Of a stretch of 64,000 nucleotides of DNA, positions 12,501 to 22,800 are shown one piece after another. Location of the stretch: the NCBI GenBank assembly GCA_036874045.1, contig JAZBRI010000004.1, forward strand, positions 5,890,001 through 5,954,000, given 5' to 3'. Every line of letters starts with the position of its first letter. Position 1 is the first letter of the stretch. A model generated the notes under the pieces. The model saw only the letters and a program-made list of their open reading frames with translations. It did not search any database and was not told where the DNA came from. The translations under genes were made by a program, and so were the position numbers. Source of the stretch: Cymodocea nodosa (lineage: Eukaryota; Streptophyta; Magnoliopsida; Alismatales; Cymodoceaceae).

Positions 12501-14503
12501 ATTGTCACAATGCATCCGACTGTAACTTTTAAACAGACAATTCTCAAACTTAGTTGAATGACCATGAATATTATTGATGATGCATACTCAAAAGTGTACC
12601 AAGACTCTTTATCATGCTTATGATACACAAGAAATATTGATGAACTGTAACTGTAACTGACTTCAAAATGCTGGTAAATTTCCATGGTTTGACATTTGTA
12701 ACAAGACACTGAAAAAGAAAAGCAAATAGATAGAAAGTACCTGTTCAAATCTCATATGGCGAGATGTAAGATCAGACAACGAATGAAGAAGCCTAATACC
12801 ATGAAGTAAATATTTCAAAGGCACACCATTGTCATTAAGGAGTGAAGAAGTAATAACATCTTCACTACAAGACACAAGCATTGCAAGAAGGTGCAGAGGG
12901 AGTGATGATGCAAGTCTTTCTACATCAATCTGAAAAATAAGAGAACAACAAGCACTTAAATGTGAAATATTGAAGAACGAAAAATCGTAAAATGATCTTT
13001 ATTTCTCCTTTGCCATGGTCAAATAAATGTAAGTACCTGAATGCATGAGCCTGTTTTAGACTGGTACTGTATGGTAAAATTCTCAGATTCCCTCAATAGT
13101 TTACTGATTTCTTGAGAATTGAGAAAATTTAATTCTTTAACTGCTAAGATTAAGTTACAGCTCTGTACATGAAGAGTATAAGAGAAACGTCAGAAAATGC
13201 TGTCATGACTAACAATCCTCTGGTTTAAGAAATAACTCAAGCTTCAAACCTCAACAAAATTATAAAAGAAAGAATTATAAGGAATATCAAATTGGCCCTT
13301 GTACTTTGAGATGATGTATCTTGCTAGTTGCTACATGGGCAAGTCCTCATATCTTATTCATGAAGGTTCAGCAGATTCAGAATAGTGACCATTTACAAGG
13401 GAAAAACATTGCATTGATCAGAAGGATGGAACTAGAAAAAGAAAAGAGAGATTGCAAAACTTATTTGATTTTAGAAAAAACAATACTAGACTTTAAATAT
13501 ATTCAAAATGTCTAAGCTTTGCCTGTGGAGGTTCATCCCCTCATAGTCAGTCCCAAGCCTGGATAAAGTAGGAGGATTGGCCTTAAGTAAATAGCCAATT
13601 GTAAGAACCTGTCAACTCTTCATAAGCATGAATCCTAAAATTGTGTTGTTGTTGTTGTTGTTGTTGTTGTCTAGATTTTCTCAATGACATCTAACTGGGA
13701 TAGGGAGTAGGGAAGTGGCATTTGGTTAGTTATTACAAAACACTTGGATGGCAACTAAGCACTCAGGTAGAAATTGTGGTCGGATGCATGAATCTGTAAT
13801 TCATAAAATGCATTTTTATGCTATATTTTTCATCTTCTGCTATTTTTAATTATATTATTTATATTATTGATATATTTGTGGATCTTCCAAACACAAACCA
13901 CCATTAAAGTGTTGAGGGTTAAACACATGTTTGCTGCAAGTCAAAATTGGAAATTTCTACAGAATGAGACGCACGCACAGAAGTCAAGCATGTGAAAGCC
14001 AAAAGATATTAGCAAATCGGTTCTGCATTGTATTCGTCAGTTTCTTGCATATTAATAGGATATCAGCATTCGGAAGAAAATTGTTCCATTGGAAAATGAT
14101 GGCAATCTGTAACTATAATTGTACGGTATAAATTGCTACAATATGTCATCAACAATTAACACGTCATATAGGTGCCCTGCAGCTTTGCCTAGTGCCAGTT
14201 AACCATGATGGTTGAGCTATTCAAATGAAAAACAGACAATGATCATCAGTCTAAGGCATCTCTCCATCCACACGGGAAAAGGGGCTGATCATGAGGAACT
14301 CAGGCTCCACAACGCCACATGCAACACAGTGAAGCATAATCTTAATCCGGGTCCCCATGTAGGGGCAACAATAGCACTGACAAGCAAGTAAAATAATATA
14401 TATACAGAGCAACACAACTCAAACGTGCAACCCGGCATGAAGGAAGCGCAGCACTCACCCCATCACTGCTTCTCGAGAGCTCCTCCTTCAGATACCTCGA
14501 CAT
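3530..14503 (-). CDS. Nodulin homeobox protein NDX, 5' half (partial, runs off left edge)
   Basis: NDX is a plant nuclear homeodomain-like protein; in Arabidopsis it binds single-stranded DNA at an R-loop of the FLC antisense promoter and affects heterochromatic small RNAs. Coding exons, in transcript order: 14503-14459 (start ATG, MSRYLKEELSRSSDG), 13162-13037, 12929-12741, 3822-3739 and 3658-3530. All are multiples of three and bounded by AG/GT, so all junctions are phase 0. Family-typical pieces are AVKELNFLNSQEISKLLRES, SENFTIQY, LPLHLLAML, LLHGIRLLHSL, SEQVLDLVFYMLLVLASYEQ and SSQWQDLVHVLLSHPK. The 191 visible residues are the conserved N-terminal part; the homeodomain and C terminus lie beyond base 1. 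Intron 3 is about 8.9 kb and filled with transposon relics. Identification is from remembered family sequence, not a search. Confidence 0.85.
4640..5050 (+). repeat. Diverged tandem repeat, about 90-97 bp unit, four copies
   Basis: The landmark TTCCAACAG recurs with its last base at 4758, 4855, 4945 and 5042, giving spacings of 97, 90 and 97 bases. Each unit also carries a GTGAAGATTATA-like block, a T-rich run and a TATTTTCGTA-like block. The copies are clearly diverged. The array sits just upstream of the BED-finger segment of the hAT-like relic, so it may be the 5' non-coding part of that element; that link is inference. Confidence 0.8.
5096..5970 (+). pseudogene. hAT-family transposase relic with BED zinc finger
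   Basis: The plus strand encodes a BED-type zinc finger: W (in NEWHTKCKYC), CKYC, then SGGVTRLK, a frame-breaking stop and HLVDGC. About 500 bases later follow pieces typical of the N-terminal half of plant hAT transposases, such as VVAKYIFHNAIPTNLVKGPY. Stops and frame changes occur throughout, and the catalytic and C-terminal dimerisation regions are not visible. The element is therefore a dead fragment inside NDX intron 3, opposite in strand to NDX. I could not define terminal inverted repeats or the 8-bp target duplication. Confidence 0.7.
8046..8252. mobile_element. Probable MITE with imperfect terminal inverted repeats and inner palindrome
   Basis: The left end (8046-8068, TTTGGGGGGTTTGTGCTTCC) is an approximate inverted match to the right end (8232-8252, GGAAATGAAACCCCCAAAA). 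Inside, 8140-8176 is a near-perfect palindrome: 17-base arms with one mismatch around a 3-base loop, built on CCTTGGGAAA/TTTCCCAAGG. A partial further copy of the TTTCCCAAGGTT motif lies at about 8111-8123. Size near 200 bp, no coding potential and inverted ends fit a miniature transposable element. The target duplication was not found, so the class is unknown. Confidence 0.45.
8385..8640. repeat. Degenerate repeat of CTTGCAAAAGCTC / GATC motifs
   Basis: The motif CTTGCAAAAGCTC recurs four times with small changes, often followed by a TGATC-like block and by CTGCTTGCATCC or CTGCCACTCA-like spacers. Spacing is irregular, so this looks like a decayed low-order tandem array rather than a coding region. 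It is inside NDX intron 3 just beyond the MITE-like palindrome. Confidence 0.5.
10430..11514 (+). pseudogene. PIF/Harbinger transposase relic (DDE superfamily)
   Basis: The plus strand shows the ordered landmarks of a Harbinger transposase: an N-terminal helical segment near 10500, VIDGTYVNV near 10756 (first catalytic Asp), YYLVDVDFSNRPKF near 11040 with GMRYHL (second Asp), and LKNVIKCTFEVMKHQF near 11200 (the Glu region). The C-terminal 75 codons at 11287-11514 are still open. Several stops interrupt the frame, one just after the first Asp block and two before the Glu block, so the gene is dead. Downstream to about 11915 the DNA repeats TGTACACAAACA- and ATTTCC-like motifs typical of Harbinger subterminal sequence. 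The left end was not resolved. Confidence 0.8.
11700..11915 (+). mobile_element. Subterminal/right end of the PIF/Harbinger element
   Basis: Three copies of an ACACAAACA motif (near 11755, 11792 and 11897) sit in CATTTCC/AATTCC-rich sequence directly after the transposase relic. The last reads GAATTGTACACAAACACC. This resembles Harbinger/Tourist right ends. I could not match it to a left end, so the exact border is open. Confidence 0.45.
13520..13671 (+). mobile_element. Non-LTR retroelement 3'-end-like fragment with GTT tail
   Basis: A block containing CTCATAGTCAGTCCCAAGCC and GGATAAAGTAGGAGG, a motif recurring in plant genomes next to LINE-type sequence, is followed about 90 bases later by about nine GTT units (13643-13670). 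Plant LINEs of this kind often end in a TTG-rich tail. It lies in NDX intron 1. The assignment rests on remembered motif similarity. Confidence 0.4.
13643..13670. repeat. (GTT)n microsatellite
   Basis: About nine uninterrupted GTT units in NDX intron 1. Probably the tail of the adjacent retroelement fragment, and a candidate length-variable marker. Confidence 0.9.
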
Positions 14504-16878
14504 TGTAAACCTGAAACATAACGACAGCCAGCATTCGTTACCGAGAAGGCAAGGAAACGAACAAAGGACGCAGAATTTCCAACTCCGGACAACCCAAAAA
14601 CGACCACAACAAAAAACCAATCTTTGAAATCCGAACACAACCCGGAACAAACATCGAACGCCCGCACACACAAACCCGCCAACAAACAAACACCGGAAGC
14701 GCAAGCACCAAACATCGAACGCCCGACTAAACACGAGAGCTGGTAAAAGGGAGGGATTACGAGCACACGTTCGTTCCAGCCAAAACAGCTACCTAATGGA
14801 CAGAAAAGGAGGAGGAAAGGCCGGGACTTTGTGCGACTCGCACGAAGTTGCTGCAAGGATGGCCCCGTCGATTGGGCAAGGGTGGTGGGTGGGAGGGCGG
14901 GCGAGTGGAATCTCAGGGAAGCGGCGGTGGTGCGAGCAACCGCAGCAGTGGGGAGGGGGATTTTGTTGGTTTTGGGGGGGGAGGGGGGGAGAGAAGAGAG
15001 GCCGGAGGGTGGTGGTGGAAGTGGTAATAGTGATTGAGACCGAAACGGAAGGAATAGGAGAACGAACGAGTAGATCTTTTTTTCGGGTTTCGCTTTCGTT
15101 GGATTTTTTTTTTCAAGAGAAATTTTTCAAAAATCGGTTGTATATAGATTTGATTTTGCCTTGGAATTTTGGGCCTTGCCTTGCCTTGCCTTGCCTGCCA
15201 TATGGAGCAATTTTATTATTTCTCTGATATGCATATATTAACCTTACTTCAGCACTTGTGTGAATCACATTCACTGGAGAGCCTGGAGTGTTGTTGTACG
15301 TGGACTTGATTATCTCTTGCAACGTTGCAGAAATCGATTATACATTCCCTTCTTTCACCATTGACCATACATCACAACGGAGTCCATTCTCATCAGAAAA
15401 GGTATTCTTGTATTAATAAAAAACTAAAACTCTTCCAGGAGAAATTTGATTTTAGGATTTCTTTTTCTTAAATAAGGGTAGTGACTTTTTATACTGAATT
15501 TAAATTCCGACGATCATCATTATACGTGCTTGACTCCGAACCGGTTATTTTATTTTTACCATAAGGTGGAAACGAAAATTGCAAGTCTACTTTTTAGACT
15601 CATTCATGGAGTGCTGGAACTTTCACGGAGGATCATTATTTTTCTTAACGGTGGAAGAACTGCTGCTTCGTCATTATTTTGCTCAAAATTTGAACATTCG
15701 TGATTCGTGATCTTCACTCTAATACGAAAGAAAAGGGAAAAAAACACACACACACGCACACAACTTACGAGAACAGTGGCAAGGAGGAGGGTTGATCTTC
15801 ACGTTGAGATCAATGGTCCAGAGTGTTAACCCACATGATGCCAACCCCCCTCCCGTGGACACATTCGGCTCCGCCCACCGACCGCTATCAGATTGAGATT
15901 TCGTCAACCGAACTCCTTAGATTCTGCTTATGATTTTCCTACAGGATTTCTTTTGGACTAAATTCCTTTTTCCAAGCTTAAGCTTAATTTCACTTTTTCT
16001 TTTGCAAAAAGTGGAATATCGAATATGGCATACCCCTATTGATTTTTTTTTTTTTTTTATATATATAGGATGTACTTTCATTGTTGGTTAGTTTCAGCTC
16101 AAAATTTTCTTTTTTTTTCCTCAAATATTCTTTGAAAAATTGTCCATGTCATGTATAACATTTGAACATAAATATAATCTTAAATACCTTTAAAAACACA
16201 AACAGTCGATATCGTGATATACTCCTCACCATTGTTCACAATGGCGTTACAAACATGATTTTAAGATTTTAAAGATATATAAGATAATTACGCGTTAAAA
16301 AATGCAACTTTTCTAAAGATAGATATTTAAGAAAAAATTCCTACATTACAGATTTTACAAATGAGAAAAGACATTCATATGGTTCGATGCTACTACAGCT
16401 TACCCAACTCGAAATTTGAAAATGCGCTTCCAAAAAGCTTAAAAATAATGATGAAATATCAACGAGAACAAAAAATATCGAATATTCAGATACCGGTATG
16501 TTATTCGGCAATTCTGTAAGCAAACCTTCCAGGTGATAACTTCATCGTATTGCAATCCTGATCCTTCTGCTGTGTGTGCGCATTAGGCTAAAAATAGAAG
16601 ATGTGTCGTCAATAATAATAAACGTAACGAAACAGAACCTTTTAAAGGAGCTGACTAGCTGAGAATGCAAGAGAAAAGTTTTTGACAAACAAGGACTCAT
16701 TTACAACGAAGCGAGCTGACTATGAACAGATTCACTTTACTTGATCGAACAGGTTTAAAACATCTAGAATTCTTACAACATTGAGAGCGTGGCATGTTTT
16801 AACTTGTACGACTAGGAATGTTTCTCGGTGATCCTGCATGGCACTCGAACATGTTCTGTTGGATAAAAGATGATTCAA
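14504..16878. other. NDX leader/promoter and SCC3 3' flank
   Basis: Both neighbours are on the minus strand, so this is the upstream region of NDX and the downstream region of SCC3. From 14800 to 15115 it is GC-rich, with G and GGT runs on the plus strand, as expected for a plant leader and promoter-proximal region. A CTTGC pentamer array lies at 15174-15199, an ACAC tract at 15743-15760, and T-runs at 16038 and 16107. I found no further gene. Confidence 0.6.
15174..15199. repeat. CCTTG pentanucleotide microsatellite
   Basis: Five near-perfect CCTTG units, upstream of the presumed NDX transcription start. No function is implied. Confidence 0.85.
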
Positions 16879-19800
16879 CTAATTATCACCTGCAACATTA
16901 AACGTAAATGCGTTAGGACCTGTAAAAGTGGCAGCACGATCAGCATTCACGTGTCAAATTTTTTTGAACACCAATCAATAGAAAAAGGAATATGGTAACA
17001 CAACCTATTTTTAAAACTTCATAGACATTAAAATTTCATAAACAAACCCTCTTGTCACATGAATATTCAACCCCTCGTTCCATTCCATCTCCCTTTACCC
17101 TTTTTCTTCTTGGTGAATTTTCTGCTCCATCCACTTACTCTCCACTCCTTCATGGGTTTGGCCTTTGGCATCATCATTTGGGAGAGGTTCATACGCCTAC
17201 ATGCTGTCTGTCGCCTTCATTGTTGTTATCAGTTATCACTGTATTCTCTAGTTTCCACGTTGTGTTATGGTCAAAATCTCTTACTCTCTGGGGTTTCAGG
17301 TGAGGATTGAATAGTTACGATTTTCTTTACGATTGCAAATTACGGCTTCAAGCAATCCAATTGTATCTCTCTCTGATTAGGAAACTCCAACAACTTGTTT
17401 GGATTATAGGATTAGAGCTTCAATTTCGTGAAGAATGAAAAGCAGGTGATTTGAAATAGGAAAGAATGTGGAGTATTTCAGACTGTGCCCCTAGAATACG
17501 TGGGAATGAAGAAATATAATAGGAAATAAAATGCAAAATTCATCTCAAATTTAAATGAAGTACTTTGATCTATAAACTTGCTCTACTGCGACTACAACGG
17601 ATGGAATGATGGATATGCCTGCGTGCCTAATGTGCAGTGCTTAGGAAACTGAAGTGTATATGCAACTAAAGCAGACAGATATAGCCAAGCACCGCTCAGG
17701 ACTCAGGGTACCAACAAGTGATTCACTCTGAATAAATTAGTCTATTGCTCAACCACTTGATTCCAAAAACAGTGCCAAGTATATCTACTACAAAATGTTA
17801 GCTTTCTATCTTCATGGCTATAAAAAAGGCATATCCTTTATAAAGCATTAGTATACCTGACGCTCCTAGCTTGCCTTTCTTTTCCTGCTGCAGGGCTTTC
17901 ATTGTCTGGAGCTTGGAGGCAGAAGACCTAAAAGTATGTATCAAAGGCAGGTCCACTTCATTATCATCATCATGATCACTTTCATCTGATCCGCTGATGG
18001 AATCCTCTTCACTTGAACCATGTCCTTCAAACAGTTTTCTGCCTTCAAGATTTTTTACCTTCCTTGGACGGCCTCGACGCCTTGGGACATTTGCATCCTT
18101 GTCATCTAAATAAATATTTAGGTCAACTAAGTCTCAAATATGAAATAAAACAGACAATTTCTTATGATTTTTATAATTCAATTTGTCAAACCCTTGCAAA
18201 TGACAAAAATCCAAGTAATTTACAATGATGCCAAAAATTGTTAAAGAAACAATATTGAGAAAAAAAGAAATGTACTTTAATTCATTTTTGTGTCACTAGT
18301 TACCTTGATTACCATCAATCTTTGCATATTTCTCACGCAAGTGTTCTACAAATGTATGATATGGTCGCCAACCACTTGGATCCTCATCTGTGTTGATATT
18401 GTCTGATCTCTTCTGGACATCTTTCAAACTACCAGAGCATGAAGAACGAAAATAAGCATCAAAACAGTAGTACGATATATTTGACTTATAACATGGAAGA
18501 TGGAAGAGATTATTCTTACATTTCTATTGCATCCAAACTGGGAAGCTTAGTCACAAATGGAAGGACAGCTCCCACCAGAAAGGATAATTGCTTAGGGATA
18601 TCCAAGAATGCAAATGAAATGCCATCATTGACTATCTGTAGAATGTGTGATTTATGTTTCTTTCGTGCTGCCCCAGCAAAATTTGCTGAAAGCCGAGCAG
18701 CCAAATCCTTGCATTCTGAAAAGGACTTGCTCGCTAAGGAATCATCATCTGCAGAAAGATCCACCATGTGCCGCCTATATGCCTAATATATAGAACATAT
18801 AGGCAAAGTGAGTAACTTTGCACAGACCAAGGCAAGAAGAAAAAGTTTGCAGTGGCAAATGTAGCTGCCGTAGTTGGGTGCTAGGGTTTGGTGGGAAAAT
18901 CACTTGGATTTGAGAGGAGGTTGAGCATGAAAAGAGAAATAAAGGACTAAGATAGTAACAATGAAAATGGAGACAAAAATCAATGATAGCTAGGGTTTTG
19001 GGTCCATCGTCATTGCCATGGCAAGGCAACAATGATTAGGGTTTCTCTCTCTTACTCTCTGAAAAGCATAAGCTTTGATATACTATGTGAAGACAAGAAT
19101 TATGGAAGTGGGATGATCTGTTAATCAAGATAATATTTTTATATAAAGAAATCATACACTGAAAACACATACACAAGATATGTACTACAATAACAACAAT
19201 CTAAAGTCACAATCCTATTACATGGCATCAACCACATGAATACACCCTAACTTATCCTAACCCTAAGATCCATACAAGGATCTATTTGTTCATATACTCT
19301 ACCACATATCGATTGTTGAAAAACATAACCTTTGATAAAATAGAGATATTGTGTATGAATCATACTTAATTGCACCTATACAATTACAAAACAAAAGATC
19401 CACAAATCAAAATGCTGACATAGAATTGTCTCACCAAAAATGTAATCTCATATCAAGGTATGTTCATACCTGTTTGAGTGCCTCCAGAAAAATCCTGGGG
19501 ATATCCTCACTAGCATTTTTCTTTAGAACAGTAATTAGATGCTTGATTATCTCAGCAACACCTGTTCCATGCATTACAAAATGCGAGATGATCTCTGGAC
19601 AAAGATATTCCTGTATAGATTCCACAATTAGCATTAGTAATCAAATGTAATCCTGATTTGCATAAACCAGAGATGCTAATTTAAATTCTGGTTGAGTATT
19701 TATATACTTCATAACTACATAATCCAAGTAAATAAGTGGATGCAAAGAGAAGAGAGATGATCAACATCTAGTTCATTCTAAAACTAAAACAAAAAATATG

Positions 19801-22800
19801 AGGGTGTGACTAAAGATAATGATAATAGAACAATAGCCTCAAAGACATCAAGCAGCAAGAATAATAATATCATGATGCAATATAGAATCAATATTTAGAC
19901 TAAGAAAAGATCAATCATAGAGAATTGAAAAAAATATAAAATTGTTTAAGAAGAAAATATGGAGTTGAAAAAATGATCTAACAATGACAAAAATGATAAA
20001 AAGTATATACGCCAAAAAAAATGTAGCAGTAGAAATGAGGTTAACTTTGAAGATTACTGATTTTCCAGGTAGCTGCAGAGATACCCTTTGGAAGTTAGAT
20101 AGAAATACTGGAACCTAACAAAATTAATGATTTGTTTTGAGAATTGCAACAAAAAAAATCTTAAGGGTGTTCATTGGGGAGTAATTTTGGGTCAGCAGAA
20201 AACTACTCCTAAAAGCTATTGACTCAGAAGCTATCCCAAACAAGATACAACCTATTGCTTATGGGAGAAGCAGATAGATTCTAAGGAAGACAAAAATACT
20301 TGGAAGTAGGCTGGTCTAGGGCTGCTTCTGGGAGAAGCAGGTTGTTGTCAATGTTTTCCTTTACCACCATTAATGGTTTGTGGAAAGATCTTACTGGTGT
20401 GCAGTGAAATCACGTGGGAGCAACTCCAAGGGGTATCACCTCTTTCGAAGAAGCATTAGCAGTGATGACTCCGCTCCTCATGATAGTCACTGATACTTCT
20501 AACACATGTGACCTTAGATCTTGATGAAAAAAATAACCAAAAGCACCATGGCAATTAAGCACAAAAATGCATATGTTGCAGATGAGAGTATTCATACTCT
20601 TGAAACTTGAGATGTTGAAATAGACAATATTCTTTAGGCATCTAATAAACCTTTGATATGATTAAAGAGATTAAAGAGCAATGATGAAATTATAAAGAAT
20701 GCTATTTATATGATTAAAGAGCAATGATGAAATTATAAAGAATGTTATTTATAGGATTAAAATAGAATAGATAGAGCAAACAAATATTTCTGAAGTGTTA
20801 TGTGATAAGAAGATACTCTTAAAATTAAAAGGAAATTTCTATAAAATGATTATTCATCCACTATACTTTATGGCTCAGAATATAGGGTTGTAAAATATAA
20901 CTATATATAAAAAGTTAGTATTACTAAGATATGTCTCCTTAGATAAGCAATAATACTATAAGGGATAAACTAAGAAATAATTTTATTACGAATAAAGTAG
21001 GAGTTACACCAATTGAAGATAAGAGAAAATCAGCTTAAGATAATTTCATCATATCCTTAAAAGAATAAAGAATGCACTGGTTGGAAGAGAAGAATTAATT
21101 AGTACAAAAGAAATTAAAAGTAGATAAAGGTCTAAATCTACTTGGTTAGTAATTGTAAAACAAAATTTAAATTTATATAATTTAACTAAAGATTTGACGA
21201 TAGATAAAAATACATGAAAGAAAAGGATTCACATAATTGACCCTACGTAATGGAATTATAGTAAGAATTGTTGTTATTGTCTAAATCTACCTTTGATAAA
21301 ATATTCAATGCCACAAGCTTAGCTGAAGCAATCATTACTGCATCCCTATTTGTTTCTTCTATATATTCTTCATTTTCATCTTCTTCATCAGTTTCATCTG
21401 TAAGGATGCATAATGATATTAAATTCAAGGCAAAATATAAATTTGGCATCATAATAGAAACACTCGTACATAAAAATAACCTGACTCGTTGAGTTGCTGC
21501 TCACAAAGCTTCCAAAACTTTTTAACCATAGGCATGTCAGGATAATATCCTAAGGCTTCCATGTTGGCAGAAGAGTATTTTGATTTTTTGAATAGGCACC
21601 ACATTTCTGCAAGTATGAGACACACCTGCATAGGAAGCACAAACAAATTATGAGAGAAAAACCTATAGGCCAAGGTAAATGATTATCTTAATTCTAAAAT
21701 ATGAAGAATAAGGGAAAGGTAGAAATCACTTACTCGAGAAGCAAGAATATTTCTATGTTTCTTCTCCTTTATAGATTGAAGGAAATCTAAAAAGTACTCT
21801 AATCTCTCAAACAAAATATTTCTTTTAGACAACGTAGCAGATACAGATGCTTCATTGGGATTGTCTAAATCAATAGATTGCAACCACCATGCTACATGCA
21901 TGTACATGTTTAAAAGTAGAAAGCATAGCACCTGCAAAATAGTAGGGGATACTATCAGAACAATGTAAGTCATTGAAAAAGTCTCTCTACTATTATTTGA
22001 CTACCCACCTCATCTTCCAAATGATTTAAGCCTTTCAGGATTCTAGCCATATCTTCATATATGCCATCAATTGGAACATTCTTTGTTAGTTGCAGTTCAT
22101 ACATTCGCTTAAGATTTACAAGAAGGGAGTACTCGTCATTTCCCATCTGGAATTTCAAAATATTAGCCATGTACACAATGCATGTATTCGTCCTTTTTTA
22201 GCAGAACTAAATACATAATTATATAAGCATCAAATAGATGGGGCACATACATTCACTTCTTTCATGGCAGACTTGAGCTTAATTATGAGCTTTTCCTCGA
22301 GTTCTTTTAATTTGTTTTGAGCAAAATCTTGAAGGCCAGCATGACCATCAGTCGTACAAAATGTTAAGGCCTTCATACATGACCTCAATGCATCTTTATC
22401 GCCATGTCTGAAGAAGGCATCACAGATGAGTTCAATGACTTCTTTGAAGTTCTGGCAATGTAAGGCAACAATCTCAATCAACTTACAGTCACCCAAGGAA
22501 TGAATAGCAATGTTCTAAAAAATTGAAAGAAAAAAAAAGCCATTTAAATGCTTCTTAAATGTTATTTTCATCCCAATGCTTTTCATTTTTTGGACAAAAG
22601 GGAAAACAGTTTGGAAACAAACTGACATACCATTTAAATGGACACATTTCCCCCATTTTCTGGAAAAGTCATTTTTTTCTTTTTTGACCATTTAAATGCC
22701 CACTTTTTCATTTTTTAGATTTCATACTTTGAGCCATCTAAAATGAAAACAAGAATAGGTGAAAGAGATGATTGAATTCATTGAATAATAACAGATCTCT

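Larger units (their letters stand above)
3823..12740 (-). other. NDX intron 3, 8.9 kb, transposon-rich
   Basis: The intron between NDX exons 3 and 4 is bounded by GTACTT at the donor and CAG at the acceptor on the minus strand. It contains a hAT-like relic, a 90-97 bp tandem repeat, a MITE-like palindrome and a PIF/Harbinger transposase relic, all listed separately. Between them it is AT-rich DNA with a C-rich tract at 3915-3930. I see no intact gene inside it. Confidence 0.75.
19611..21290 (-). other. SCC3 intron 17 with retroelement and MITE debris
   Basis: This intron holds a LINE ORF2 3'-end relic on the opposite strand, a 43-bp tandem duplication and a MITE-like segment, listed separately. 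The remainder is AT-rich sequence without coding signal. Confidence 0.7.

Noticed and set aside
14796..15227. Plus-strand 143-codon frame in the NDX leader
   Set aside because: Gly/Arg-rich translation of G-rich promoter sequence; no family features, and opposite to the NDX leader.
17052..17310. Two overlapping 83-codon plus-strand frames
   Set aside because: Inside SCC3 intron 21, no recognisable domain, pyrimidine-rich translation.
19040..19330. LTR-like AT-rich block in SCC3 intron 18
   Set aside because: No PBS, polypurine tract, TG..CA borders or pol fragment could be shown.
22452..22514. Longer version of SCC3 exon 13 starting at 22514
   Set aside because: It keeps the frame, adding 21 residues, but the acceptor at 22452-22454 gives the family-typical [16 protein letters not shown] junction.
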